A stretch of DNA of 64,000 bases from Rhodospirillaceae bacterium SYSU D60007 (GCA_003574685.1 QOCQ01000016.1:1-64000), one strand, 5' to 3'. Shown: positions 37,293 to 46,179, counted from the first letter of the stretch. Notes: generated by a model from the letters alone, not told the origin. Numbers and translations: made by a program.

Positions 37293-37862
37293 GTGAGCAA
37301 CTCCATGCGGCCCTGGCTGCGCAAGCTCTATGACGGCGCCGGTGCGCTGGGCGGCGTGTTCATGGTGCTGCTGCTGGTCTTCGTGCTCTATTCGGTGGGA
37401 CCGGGCGTCGGCTTGTGGCTGGAGCAGACATTCGGCCTGCCCAATCCCTTCAACTACGTTGCGCGCTCGGCCGACGAGTTCGCCGGCTACGCCATGCTGG
37501 CATCGGCCTTTCTCGCCATGGCATCGACCTTCGGCCGCGGCGAGCACATCCGGGTTACGCTGCTGCTGCAGCGCCTGAAGGGCCGCGCGCGGCGGGCTGC
37601 GGAGCTGTGGTGCCTCGCCCTGGGCAGCCTGCTGTCAGGGTATCTCGCCTGGTTCAGCGTGCGGCTCTGCTATATCTCGTGGCAGCTCAACGATCTCAGT
37701 ACCGGCCTCATCGCGATCCCCCTCTGGATTCCGCAGCTCGGCATGGCCATCGGCGCCGTGGTGTTCATGATCGCGGTCGTCGAGCAGCTTGTCGTGGTCG
37801 CCACCGGCGGTCCGCTGGTCGAAGAACCGGCAGGCGAAGAAGCCCTGCATATCGAGCGCTAG
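37293..37862 (+). CDS. TRAP transporter small permease (DctQ family)
   Basis: A 189-residue membrane protein with four hydrophobic segments (GGVFMVLLLVFVLYSVGPGV, GYAMLASAFLAMAS, LGSLLSGYLAWFSV and AIGAVVFMIAVVEQ). The FGRGEHIRVTLLL motif is typical of DctQ. The start is uncertain: GTG 37293 or ATG 37305. It is followed 4 bases later by the large permease. Confidence 0.88.
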   Translation: MSNSMRPWLRKLYDGAGALGGVFMVLLLVFVLYSVGPGVGLWLEQTFGLPNPFNYVARSADEFAGYAMLASAFLAMASTFGRGEHIRVTLLLQRLKGRARRAAELWCLALGSLLSGYLAWFSVRLCYISWQLNDLSTGLIAIPLWIPQLGMAIGAVVFMIAVVEQLVVVATGGPLVEEPAGEEALHIER

Positions 37863-37866
37863 GCCC

Positions 37867-39186
37867 GTGGGTTCGCTCGACGTCCAGATCGCATTGCTCG
37901 CAGTCGGCGCGCTGTTCTTCCTGTTCGGCACCGGCGTCTGGATCGGGCTCAGCATGATCGGCGTGTCGGTGGCGGTGATGTGGATCTTCGCACCCGCGAG
38001 ACCGGCGGGCGACGCCATGGCCGTCACCATCTTCAGCGACACCGCCTCGTGGACGCTGACGGCGCTGCCGCTCTTCATCTGGATGGGCGAGATCCTGTTC
38101 CGCACCGCCATCTCGGAGGACATGTTCCGCGGCCTGGCGCCCTGGATGCGTCGCCTGCCCGGCCGGCTGGTGCACACCAACATCATCGGCTGCTCGATCT
38201 TTGCCGCCGTCAGCGGCTCGTCCGCCGCCACCTGCGCCACCATCGGCAAGATGACCGTGCCGGAGCTGCGCCGCCGCGGCTATCCCGACGAGATCGCCAT
38301 CGGCAGCCTGTCAGGCGCCGGCACGCTGGGCCTGCTGATCCCGCCGTCGCTGATCATGATCGTCTATGGCGTGCAGGCCGAGGTCTCGATCGCCAGGCTG
38401 TTCGCTGCCGGCCTGATCCCCGGAATCCTGCTGGCCGGGCTGATGATGGCCTATGTCGGGGGATGGGCGATCCTCAACCCCTCGAAAGTGCCGCCGCCCG
38501 ACCCGGCCCTGCCGCTGATGCAGAAGCTCCGGGAGTCGCGCACGCTGATCCCGGTGGTGCTGCTGATCCTGCTGGTGCTCGGCTCGATCTATGCCGGCAT
38601 CGCGACCGCCACCGAATCAGCCGCGTTCGGCGTTGTCGGCTCGTTTGCCATCGCCGCCTGGCAGCGCCGGCTCAACTGGAGCTCATTCCGCGACAGCGTG
38701 ATGGGCGCGACGCGACTCACGGCGATGATCCTGCTGATCCTGGCCGGTGCGTCGTACCTGAAGCTGGCGATGGGCTTCACCGGCCTGCCGCGCCATCTCG
38801 CTGAAACCATTGCTGCCATGAACCTGTCGCCGGCGGCCCTGATCCTGGCGCTGGCGATCCTCTACATCATCCTCGGCTGCTTCCTCGACGGCATCTCGAT
38901 GATCGTGCTCACGGTCGCCATCGTGATGCCGATGGTCGAGCAAGCCGGAATCGACAAGATCTGGTTCGGCATCTTCATCACCGTCGTGGTCGAGATGGCG
39001 CAGATCACGCCGCCGGTGGGCTTCAACCTTTTCGTGCTGCAAGGCATGACCGGACGATCCATCCTGTGGATCGGCGCGGCATCGCTGCCCTTCTTTCTGG
39101 CGATGTGCCTCTGCGTGCTGCTGCTGTACCTCTTCCCCGGCCTGGTCCATTTCCTGCCCAACCTGATGGTCGGCACCGTTGGCTAG
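37867..39186 (+). CDS. TRAP transporter large permease (DctM family)
   Basis: A 439-residue, roughly 12-helix sodium-coupled permease. Conserved regions include PLFIWMGEILFRTAISEDMF, the SGSSAATCATIGKM loop, GAGTLGLLIPPSLIMIVYG and ITPPVGFNLFVLQGMTGRS. GTG 37867 lies 4 bases after DctQ. The gene ends one base from a convergent racemase-family gene. Confidence 0.93.
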   Translation: MGSLDVQIALLAVGALFFLFGTGVWIGLSMIGVSVAVMWIFAPARPAGDAMAVTIFSDTASWTLTALPLFIWMGEILFRTAISEDMFRGLAPWMRRLPGRLVHTNIIGCSIFAAVSGSSAATCATIGKMTVPELRRRGYPDEIAIGSLSGAGTLGLLIPPSLIMIVYGVQAEVSIARLFAAGLIPGILLAGLMMAYVGGWAILNPSKVPPPDPALPLMQKLRESRTLIPVVLLILLVLGSIYAGIATATESAAFGVVGSFAIAAWQRRLNWSSFRDSVMGATRLTAMILLILAGASYLKLAMGFTGLPRHLAETIAAMNLSPAALILALAILYIILGCFLDGISMIVLTVAIVMPMVEQAGIDKIWFGIFITVVVEMAQITPPVGFNLFVLQGMTGRSILWIGAASLPFFLAMCLCVLLLYLFPGLVHFLPNLMVGTVG

Positions 39187-39187
39187 C

Positions 39188-39865
39188 TCAGACGGGCAGG
39201 CCGGCGCGGAACAGACGCAGCAGGTCCAGCACGTCGTAGACCGGCAGGTCCAGCGCGCGGCGCAGCGCCGGCGCATAGGGCGGCAGGTTGGTGCACTCGA
39301 GCACGATGGCGCCCACGTCCGGATGGCGTGCCAGCAACACACGGCCGGCCGCCAGCGTTTCGCGCTCCACGGCGTCGCGGTCGAGGTCCGTGGCATTGCC
39401 CAGAAAGGTATGCGTGAACGCACCCGCGATTGGCATGCCGGCTACCGGCGTTGCTGTCTCCGCGCCCGCAGCGGCAAGATGCGCCGCTGTCAGGCTGGCG
39501 GCGCTCGCGGTAAGCACGCCCACGCGTTTTCCCGCCGGCAGGCTGCGGGCGAGCAGCGGCACCAGCAGCAGCGCCGATGTCGCCACGGGCACCGGCGATA
39601 CCGTCGCCAGATCGGCCTGGAACAGGACCAGAAAGCCGCAGCTCGTCGACAGACCGACAGCACCGCGCTCCGCCAGCCGCTGCGCATTGCGCGCCAGCGC
39701 GGCCCTGATACGCGCGCGGTCGGGACCAGCCGACACCGCGTCGGCGGGACCAATGCCTTGCAGCGTTTCGTAGATGACGGGAAAGGGAAAGCTGGCGGGA
39801 TTGCCGATATCGCCCTCGATGCGCGGGAAGCGCGTATCGAGCATCAGGATTCCCAGCGGGCGCAT
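39188..39865 (-). CDS. Asp/Glu racemase superfamily protein
   Basis: A 225-residue protein of the aspartate/glutamate/hydantoin racemase fold. The two catalytic cysteines are in LSTSCGFLVLF and VLECTNLPPY. The N-terminal PLGILMLDTRFPRIEGDIGN has the usual entry loop. The substrate could be an amino acid or a maleate-like acid. It follows the CinA-type gene by 5 bases, so both are probably co-transcribed. Confidence 0.85.
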   Translation of the reverse strand: MRPLGILMLDTRFPRIEGDIGNPASFPFPVIYETLQGIGPADAVSAGPDRARIRAALARNAQRLAERGAVGLSTSCGFLVLFQADLATVSPVPVATSALLLVPLLARSLPAGKRVGVLTASAASLTAAHLAAAGAETATPVAGMPIAGAFTHTFLGNATDLDRDAVERETLAAGRVLLARHPDVGAIVLECTNLPPYAPALRRALDLPVYDVLDLLRLFRAGLPV

Positions 39866-39870
39866 CGACG

Positions 39871-40644
39871 TCAGCTCACGGGAATCTCTTCGGGCTCCGC
39901 ATTCAGCTCGATCAGCGCTCCGATCAGATCGTCGAAGGCGGCCTGCACCCTGGCGGGATCGGTGCCGCGAATGATCAGCGACACGCTGGGCTTGCCGCCG
40001 CGGAACGCCGGATAGCTGCCGATTTCGGTATCGGGGTGCCGCTGCTGCACGGCGCCCAGCTTCTCGGCGATGAAGCCCTCGGGCTGGCTGCAGCGAATGG
40101 TGCGGCTGAGCAGTGGCCGGCCGCCCACCAGCTCGTGCTTCATGGCGTGGAACATGCCCTCCACGATCATCGGCACGCCGGCGAAGGTGAAGACGTTCTC
40201 CATCCGGAAGCCGGGCGCCACCGACACCGGGTTGTCGACCAGCGTGGCGCCGTGGGGAATGCGCGCCATGCGGCGGCGCGGCGGCGTGAACAGCGCCGGG
40301 TCAGCATAGTAGCGGGTGAGGCGATCGACCGCGTCGGGATGCTCCGAAATGCCCACTCCGAACGCGCGCGCGATGGCGTCGGCCGTGATGTCGTCATGGG
40401 TCGGGCCGATGCCGCCGGTCGTGAACACGTAGTCGAACTTGCGGCGCACCTCGTTGATCGTCTCGACAATCGCGCTCTCGATATCGGGCACGACGCGGCA
40501 TTCCATCAGGCGCACGCCGATGCGGTTCAGCTCGGTGGCAAGGAACGGCAGGTTGGCATCGCGCGTGCGGCCGGACAGGATCTCGTTGCCGATGATCACG
40601 AGACAGGCCGTGACGACTCGTTCCGGTTTGGCAACTTCGCTCAT
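39871..40644 (-). CDS. CinA N-terminal-type molybdopterin-binding domain protein
   Basis: A 257-residue MoCF-fold protein. The motif FTTGGIGPTHDDITADA and the N-terminal VIIGNEILSGRTRDAN are those of the competence/damage-inducible CinA N-terminal domain. The C-terminal nicotinamide-nucleotide amidase domain is absent, so this is the short form. In relatives this domain hydrolyses ADP-ribose-like pyrophosphates; here the activity is inference. AGGAGCCCCC precedes ATG 40644. It diverges from methionine aminopeptidase. Confidence 0.9.
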   Translation of the reverse strand: MSEVAKPERVVTACLVIIGNEILSGRTRDANLPFLATELNRIGVRLMECRVVPDIESAIVETINEVRRKFDYVFTTGGIGPTHDDITADAIARAFGVGISEHPDAVDRLTRYYADPALFTPPRRRMARIPHGATLVDNPVSVAPGFRMENVFTFAGVPMIVEGMFHAMKHELVGGRPLLSRTIRCSQPEGFIAEKLGAVQQRHPDTEIGSYPAFRGGKPSVSLIIRGTDPARVQAAFDDLIGALIELNAEPEEIPVS

Positions 40645-40762
40645 GGGGGCTCCTGCGCTCCCGGTTATAGGGCCCGATCCGCCACCCGGTCCACGATCCC
40701 GTGCCGGCGTGCCGGCAGGGCCGGTCTTGCCGGCGGGGCTGGCGCATGCCACATACAGACGC

Positions 40763-41617
40763 ATGGTGTCACAGGCAGAAAGAGCCCGGTCGGACGAGTA
40801 CTGGGACAAGGATCAGCGTAAGATCAAGCTGCACGGGCCGGCGGATTTCGAGGCCATGCGCCGGGCCGGCCGGCTTGCCGCGGCGACGCTTGACTTCATC
40901 GCCCCCAGCGTGCGCCCGGGCGTGACCACAGGCGAGCTCGACCGGCTGTGCCACGAGTACATTGTCGGTCACGGCGCCGTGCCCGCGCCGCTGGGCTATC
41001 GCGGCTTCCCCAAGTCGATCTGCACCTCGATCAACCATGTCGTCTGCCACGGCATCCCCGGCGACAAGCGGCTGGCCAGCGGCGATATCATCAACATCGA
41101 CGTCACCGTGATTCTCGATGGCTGGCACGGCGATACCAGCCGCATGTTCTACGCCGGCGAACCGAAGCTGCTGGCGCGCCGCCTGTGTGACGTCACCTAC
41201 GATGCCATGATGCGCGGCATCGCCGCGATTCGGCCCGGCGCCCGGCTGGGCGATATCGGCCATGCCATCCAGAGCCATGCCGAGGCGCAGCGCTTCTCGG
41301 TGGTGCGCGATTTCTGCGGCCATGGGCTCGGCAAGATCTTCCACGATGCGCCCAATATCCTGCACTACGGCAAGCCCGGCGCCGGACCCGTGCTCAAGCC
41401 CGGCATGTTCTTCACCGTCGAGCCGATGATCAATGCCGGCTCGTGGGAAGTGAAGATCCTGTCGGACGGCTGGACCGCGGTCACGCGCGACAAGTCGCTG
41501 TCGGCCCAGTTCGAGCATTCCGTGGGAGTCACTGAAACCGGCGTCGAAATCTTCACCAGCTCGCCCGCCGGGCTGGACAAGCCGCCTTATGGACCTGCTG
41601 CCGGAGAGAAGCAGTGA
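40763..41617 (+). CDS. map: Methionine aminopeptidase, type I
   Basis: A 284-residue enzyme removing the N-terminal Met from nascent proteins. The two-metal site is made by Asp in NIDVTVILDGWHGD (two aspartates), His in GHGLGKIFHD, Glu in FFTVEPMIN and Glu in SAQFEHSV; the substrate His is in VVCHGIPG. ATG 40763 has no strong ribosome site, and the frame is open upstream, so the start is a little uncertain. radC follows closely, as in several proteobacteria. Confidence 0.94.
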   Translation: MVSQAERARSDEYWDKDQRKIKLHGPADFEAMRRAGRLAAATLDFIAPSVRPGVTTGELDRLCHEYIVGHGAVPAPLGYRGFPKSICTSINHVVCHGIPGDKRLASGDIINIDVTVILDGWHGDTSRMFYAGEPKLLARRLCDVTYDAMMRGIAAIRPGARLGDIGHAIQSHAEAQRFSVVRDFCGHGLGKIFHDAPNILHYGKPGAGPVLKPGMFFTVEPMINAGSWEVKILSDGWTAVTRDKSLSAQFEHSVGVTETGVEIFTSSPAGLDKPPYGPAAGEKQ

Positions 41618-41635
41618 ACGTTGGGGGAGCGGACA

Positions 41636-42643
41636 ATGCGCCGGCAAAAGGCGGCTGCCGCGAACGGAAAATCCGGGCCTGAGCCCGAACCGCCGCCCGC
41701 TGACGGCGATGCCGATCTGCTGACGCTCGTCGCAGCCGGGCTGAGCGTGCGGGCCTTCGAGGCACACGACTCGCAGGCGCCGGTCTGGCGCATATCCGGC
41801 AACACGCTCGTGCACAAGGCGCTGCTGCGCGATGCGGGCGGCGTGTGGAACTCGTTCGAGAAGGCATGGGAATTCGCGGGCGCCGATCCGACCGCCCTGC
41901 TGGCGCGCAAGCTCGCGGAACAGCCCGCGCCGGCAGGCCACAACTCCGGCGCGCCGGCCGCGGCCGAACGTCCGCACTACTGGGGTCACCGCCAGCGGGT
42001 ACGCGACCGGGCCATGACGGCCGGCGTCGAAAGCTTCCAGGACTATGAGCTGCTGGAGCTGCTGCTGTTCTACGGAATCGACTTCAAGGACGTGAAACCC
42101 GACGCCAAGCAGCTTCTGGCCCGCTTCGGCACGCTGGGCGACGTGCTGTCAGCGGAACCCGAACGGCTCAGGGAGGCGAGCGACAAGGTCAACCAACGCA
42201 CGATCGTGCTGTTCCGCACCGTGCGCGAGCTCGGCCTGCGGCTGGCGCGGCGCGAGGTGATCGACCGGCCGGTGATCGGCTCATGGCAGAAGCTGCTGGA
42301 CTATTGCCACGCCGCCCTGCAGCACGAAAAGACCGAGCAGTTCCGTATTCTCTTTCTCGACCGCAAGAACGTGCTGATCGCCGACGAGGTGCAGCAGCGC
42401 GGCACCGTCGATCACACGCCCGTCTATCCGCGCGAGGTGGTGCGCCGCGCGCTGGAACTGAACGCCTCGGCGCTCATCCTCGTCCACAACCACCCCTCCG
42501 GCGATCCCACGCCCTCGCGCGCCGACATCGAGATGACGCGCGAGGTGAAGACCGCTGCGGGCGCGCTCGGCATCGAGGTCCACGACCACCTCGTCATCGG
42601 CCGCAAAGCCCACGCCAGCTTCAGGAGCCTGGGGCTGCTTTAG
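41636..42643 (+). CDS. radC: RadC-family JAB/MPN-domain protein
   Basis: A 335-residue protein. An unusual N-terminal extension (about 1-110, with the AGHNSGAPAA linker) precedes the RadC core: HRQRVRDRAMTAG, a helix-hairpin region, and the JAB metalloprotease motif HNHPSGDPTPSRADIEMT (about 284-301). The family role in DNA repair is unsettled; the fold suggests a zinc hydrolase. ATG 41636 follows GGGGGAGCGG, preferred to an earlier TTG. It starts 19 bases after map, so the two are likely co-transcribed. Confidence 0.9.
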   Translation: MRRQKAAAANGKSGPEPEPPPADGDADLLTLVAAGLSVRAFEAHDSQAPVWRISGNTLVHKALLRDAGGVWNSFEKAWEFAGADPTALLARKLAEQPAPAGHNSGAPAAAERPHYWGHRQRVRDRAMTAGVESFQDYELLELLLFYGIDFKDVKPDAKQLLARFGTLGDVLSAEPERLREASDKVNQRTIVLFRTVRELGLRLARREVIDRPVIGSWQKLLDYCHAALQHEKTEQFRILFLDRKNVLIADEVQQRGTVDHTPVYPREVVRRALELNASALILVHNHPSGDPTPSRADIEMTREVKTAAGALGIEVHDHLVIGRKAHASFRSLGLL

Positions 42644-42693
42644 AAGAGCGCCAGTGCGCGGCAGGAGCCGCGCGGTTCCATGGATTGGGACAC

Positions 42694-42766
42694 TGTCATC
42701 CCGAGCGCAGCGAGGGATCCTGGGTCCGTCGGCGCGGGGAGATTCCTCGCTACGCTCGGAATGACA
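42694..42766. repeat. Palindromic element, family D (TGTCATCCCGAGCG)
   Basis: TGTCATCCCGAGCGCAGCGA and TCGCTACGCTCGGAATGACA, inverted, separated by about 30 bases. A diverged sister of 7827-7908, in the 190-base gap between radC and the arginine decarboxylase. Confidence 0.85.
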
Positions 42767-42835
42767 GCTGACCGTTGCAACAATGGAACGGCGTCTGGCG
42801 TTGCACAACAGGCAGCGATCGAGGGGTCAGCACTG

Positions 42836-43402
42836 ATGGCGAATACCTTTCCCATTCCGGCCACCTTTTTCCTGACCAGCGGGGTCGGGGTTCATCGTGA
42901 CCGGCTGACCGCGTTCGAGTTCGCCCTGCGCGAGGCGGATATCGAGCAGCAGAACCTTGTCAGCGTGTCCTCGATCCTGCCGCCCGGCTGCCGCATGGTG
43001 CCGCGCGAAGAGGCCGTGCGCACCTTGCAGCCCGGCGAGATCACGTTCTGCGTCATGGCGCGCACGGAAACCGACGAGCCGGGCCGGCGTATCCATTCCA
43101 GCATCGGGCTTGCCCGTCCAACCGACCAGAAGATGTACGGCTACATCTCCGAGCATCACGGCTATGGCATGACGCACGAGGAAAGCGGCGAGTATGCCGA
43201 GGATCTCGCCGCCACCATGCTGGCCTCGACTCTGGGCATCGAGTTCGATCCCAATGCCGGCTGGGACGAGCGCAAGCACGTCTATGCGATGAGCAACCTG
43301 ATCGTGGACAGCCTGTCGCTCACAGCAAGCGCCACGGGCAATTCGGCAGGACGCTGGACCTGCGCCGTCGCCGCCGCCGTCTTCCGGTTCGCAGGTCCCT
43401 GA
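42836..43402 (+). CDS. pdaD: Pyruvoyl-dependent arginine decarboxylase
   Basis: A 188-residue proenzyme converting arginine to agmatine. Self-cleavage is expected between Ser45 and Ser46 (NLVSVSSILPPGC), which would give a short beta chain and an alpha chain with an N-terminal pyruvoyl group. The MARTETDEPGRRIHSSIG and EHHGYGMTHEE segments match the archaeal/bacterial pvlArgDC family. ATG 42836 is the first in frame after the repeat. An agmatinase-like gene follows 2 bases later, so the pair would make putrescine from arginine. Confidence 0.93.
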   Translation: MANTFPIPATFFLTSGVGVHRDRLTAFEFALREADIEQQNLVSVSSILPPGCRMVPREEAVRTLQPGEITFCVMARTETDEPGRRIHSSIGLARPTDQKMYGYISEHHGYGMTHEESGEYAEDLAATMLASTLGIEFDPNAGWDERKHVYAMSNLIVDSLSLTASATGNSAGRWTCAVAAAVFRFAGP

Positions 43403-43404
43403 CC

Positions 43405-44298
43405 ATGGCCAGCACGCCCACCTTCGCGCTGCCGCCGACGTTCCTCGGCACCCCACAGCGGACGGCGCAGCCCGGGCCCTGCGTCGTCGGCATTCCGTTC
43501 GATGGCGGTACCACCAACCGCAGCGGCGCGCGATCGGGCCCCGCCGCCATCCGCCAGGCCAGCCGCATGCTGGTGGATGGCGATCACCCCTACTGGCGGC
43601 TCGATCCGTCGCAGGCCGTGGCCGATGCCGGCGATTTCGAGATCGCGCTGGGTGACATTCCCGAGACGCTGCGGCTGATCGAGCTGCAGGCAAAGAACTT
43701 CGAGCACCTCGTGGCCCTGGGCGGCGATAACGGCATTTCCCTGCCGCTGCTGCGCGCACTGCGTACCAGGCACACCCAGCCGCTGGCCCTCATCCATTTC
43801 GACGCGCATGTCGACACCTGGCCCGACAATTTCGGCCAGCGCTACGCGCACGGATCGCCCTTCTTCCACGCCATCAACGAGGGGCTGGTCGATCCGCAAC
43901 GGACGATCCAGATCGGCATCCGCTCGCCGGTCGCCACCGACGTCATGGACTGGACGCTGGGCAAGGGCGTCACCATCGTTACCGCCGAGGAGGTGCACGA
44001 GAGCGGCCCCGCCGCCATCGCCCGGCGCATCCAGGCCGCAATCGGATCGGCGCCCGTCTATCTCAGCTTCGACATCGATGCACTGGACCCGGCGTTTGCG
44101 CCCGGCACGGGAACACCGGAGGTCGGCGGTCTGGCAAGCTGGCAGGCCCAGTCCATCCTGCGGCGCTGCGCGGGCCTGCGCTTCGCCGGCATGGATCTGG
44201 TCGAGGTTGCGCCCGCCTACGACGTCGCCGAGATCACCGCGCTCGCCGGCGCCACCTTCGTCTGGGAATACCTCGCGCTCAATTTGCGCACGGTATAG
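43405..44298 (+). CDS. speB: Agmatinase-like ureohydrolase
   Basis: A 297-residue member of the arginase/agmatinase family, expected to split agmatine into putrescine and urea. Manganese motifs FDAHVDTW and SFDIDALDPAFAPG are intact. The first metal motif is GGDNG with Asn109 where GGDH is usual, replacing one Mn ligand. Gene order (2 bases after pdaD) strongly supports agmatine as substrate. The Asn may weaken or alter metal binding, or mark a subfamily with another guanidine substrate. Its stop abuts the convergent MetE-like gene without any gap. Confidence 0.85.
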   Translation: MASTPTFALPPTFLGTPQRTAQPGPCVVGIPFDGGTTNRSGARSGPAAIRQASRMLVDGDHPYWRLDPSQAVADAGDFEIALGDIPETLRLIELQAKNFEHLVALGGDNGISLPLLRALRTRHTQPLALIHFDAHVDTWPDNFGQRYAHGSPFFHAINEGLVDPQRTIQIGIRSPVATDVMDWTLGKGVTIVTAEEVHESGPAAIARRIQAAIGSAPVYLSFDIDALDPAFAPGTGTPEVGGLASWQAQSILRRCAGLRFAGMDLVEVAPAYDVAEITALAGATFVWEYLALNLRTV

Positions 44299-45327
44299 CT
44301 ACAACCGCGTGCGCACCTGGCGGGCGGCCTCGGCCATGGCGCAGATCTTGCCGTAAGCAACGGAGCGCGGCAGGTACTTGAGGCCGCAATCGGGCGCCAC
44401 GATCAGGCGCTCGGGCGGCAGATACGCCAGCGCCGCCTCGATACGGCGGGCAACAACCTCGGGCGTCTCGATCGCCATATCGCCAAGATCGAGCACGCCC
44501 ACCATCACCGATTTCCCCGGCAGGCTGCGCAGGATCGTGAGGTTGAGCTTCGGTTCCGCCGCCTCGATCGAGATCTGTGCCGCCCGCGTGCGCGCCAGCT
44601 CCGGCAGGAAGGCGTAGCCCTCGGGCTTCTTCTTCACCACGTAGCTGTAGCCCATGCAGAGGTGAACCGCTGTCGGCCCCGGCACGCCGTCCAGCGCGCG
44701 GTCGATGGCCTCCAGCGCGAAATCCCGCGCCCGCTCGGCGTTGGGCGACAGGTAGGGCTCGTCGATCTGCACCACATCGATGCCGGCCGCCTTCAGATCC
44801 TTCAGCTCGGCGTTGACGGCAGCCGCATAAGCCATCGCCAGCGTCCGGTCGTCGGGGTAGTGCTGGTTCTGGGCCAGCATCGTCATGGTGAACGGGCCGG
44901 GCACGGTGATCTTGGTGGCGCGCGTGGTGTTGGCGCGCAGGAAGCGCGCCGCCTCCAGCTCCACCGGCCGCGTGCGACGGATCGGGCCGACCACGCGCGG
45001 CACCGGAATTATCGTTCCGATGCGGCTTGGCATCTCGCCCGGCCGGTCAAGGTCGATGCCCTCGAGCGCATTGGCGAAATGATTGAAGTAGCTTTCGCGG
45101 CGCACCTCGCCGTCGGTCACGATGTCGAGCCCGGCGCGCTCCATGTCGCGGACGGCCAGCAGCACAGCGTCATCCTGCGCCTCCGCCAAGTGCGGTTCAG
45201 GGACACGCCAGACCTCGCGCATGCGCACGCGCGGCGGGCCGTGGTCCAGCAGCACCTTCTTGTCGACCAGCCAGTCCGGCTGCGGGTAGCTGCCGACCAG
45301 CGTCGTCGGCAAAAGGGGAAGGTCCAT
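44299..45327 (-). CDS. MetE-like (cobalamin-independent methionine synthase C-terminal family) protein
   Basis: A 342-residue core-MetE protein. Ligands are His and Cys in VHLCMGYS, Glu in SIEAAEPKLN and Cys in APDCGLKYLPR. It starts LPLLPTTLVGSYPQPDWLV, the classic VGSYP entry motif. There is no N-terminal folate half. It probably transfers a methyl or alkyl group to a thiol. ATG 45327 has GAGGTG upstream; GTG 45336 is an alternative. A small membrane protein gene lies directly upstream on the same strand. It is a diverged paralogue of the protein at 33901. Confidence 0.87.
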   Translation of the reverse strand: MDLPLLPTTLVGSYPQPDWLVDKKVLLDHGPPRVRMREVWRVPEPHLAEAQDDAVLLAVRDMERAGLDIVTDGEVRRESYFNHFANALEGIDLDRPGEMPSRIGTIIPVPRVVGPIRRTRPVELEAARFLRANTTRATKITVPGPFTMTMLAQNQHYPDDRTLAMAYAAAVNAELKDLKAAGIDVVQIDEPYLSPNAERARDFALEAIDRALDGVPGPTAVHLCMGYSYVVKKKPEGYAFLPELARTRAAQISIEAAEPKLNLTILRSLPGKSVMVGVLDLGDMAIETPEVVARRIEAALAYLPPERLIVAPDCGLKYLPRSVAYGKICAMAEAARQVRTRL

Positions 45328-45337
45328 CGTCAGCACC

Positions 45338-45517
45338 TCACGGAGCCATCAGCCGTTCGCTCACCAGAGCGATCAGGATGATGACCAGCGCCACGGCAAC
45401 GCCACCGACCGGCACGCGCCAGCGATCCTCGTGTCGGCCGTAGCGCGCCCACCACCAGATGATGGCCGCCGCCAGCACCGCATTGCCGACCAGGGCCGCC
45501 AGCGCAAAATCGCTCAT
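45338..45517 (-). CDS. Small two-helix membrane protein, unknown
   Basis: A 59-residue protein with two hydrophobic segments (ALAALVGNAVLAAAIIWWWA and VGGVAVALVIILIALV) separated by a charged loop RYGRHEDRWR. AGAAGGACGCG precedes ATG 45517, a good ribosome site. It ends 10 bases before the MetE-like ATG and is likely in the same transcript. I do not recognise the family. Confidence 0.6.
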   Translation of the reverse strand: MSDFALAALVGNAVLAAAIIWWWARYGRHEDRWRVPVGGVAVALVIILIALVSERLMAP

Positions 45518-45594
45518 CGCGTCCTTCTGCCCGCTTTGACAGGGGGCGGCGTGGTTCGTAGGGTTGCGGGCGGAATTCGGCACAGGAGCGCTCC

Positions 45595-46011
45595 ATGCCC
45601 GCGACCCTGCTCGAGCATTACAATGTCTATTGCAAGGATCTGCGCAAGACCGTCGATTTTTACGAGAAGTATGTCGGCCTGCGCAACGGCGACCGCCCGC
45701 CCTTCACCTTCCCCGGCGCCTGGCTTTATGCCGGCGAGCAGGCGGTGCTGCATCTGGTGTCGGAGAGCGGGCGCACCGCGCATGGCAGCGGCGCGATCGA
45801 TCACATCGCGCTGCGCTGCACCGATATCCGGGGCACGCTTGCCTTGCTCAAGAAGGACGGCGTGCCCTTCGAGCTGCGCAAGGTGCCGGCCCGGCCGCTG
45901 CAGCAGGTCTTCGTCCATGATCCCGATGGTATCCAGATCGAGATGAATTTCTGGGACGAGGCGCTGGTCGAGGGCATCTCCGAACAACGCCCCGCCATGG
46001 CGCCCGCCTGA
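45595..46011 (+). CDS. VOC-family (glyoxalase/dioxygenase fold) protein
   Basis: A 138-residue vicinal-oxygen-chelate protein. Metal-type residues appear as His in EHYNVYCKDL, His in AIDHIALRC and Glu in GIQIEMNFW. The pattern is a single beta-alpha-beta-beta-beta pair typical of the glyoxalase I/fosfomycin resistance fold. The substrate is unknown. GGAGCGCTCC precedes the ATG. Confidence 0.85.
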   Translation: MPATLLEHYNVYCKDLRKTVDFYEKYVGLRNGDRPPFTFPGAWLYAGEQAVLHLVSESGRTAHGSGAIDHIALRCTDIRGTLALLKKDGVPFELRKVPARPLQQVFVHDPDGIQIEMNFWDEALVEGISEQRPAMAPA

Positions 46012-46019
46012 ACATTGGG

Positions 46020-46144
46020 CGTCGTCCTGAGCGAAGCGAAGGACCTTGCGGTCGTGCAGCCCGTGACGACGGCCTGGTTGATCACCAGTGCCGGCATTCT
46101 TCGCACGAACCGCCGCAAGGTCCTTCGCTTCGCTCGGGACGACG
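46020..46144. repeat. Palindromic element, family C
   Basis: CGTCGTCCTGAGCGAAGCGA, AGGACCTTGCGG (46020-46051) and CCGCAAGGTCCTTCGCTTCG, CTCGGGACGACG (46113-46144) in inverted orientation. Same family as 34956-35083; fills the gap after the VOC gene. Confidence 0.88.
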
Positions 46145-46179
46145 CAGAACGGCCGGCGGGCTGATGCTACTCTCGCGCC

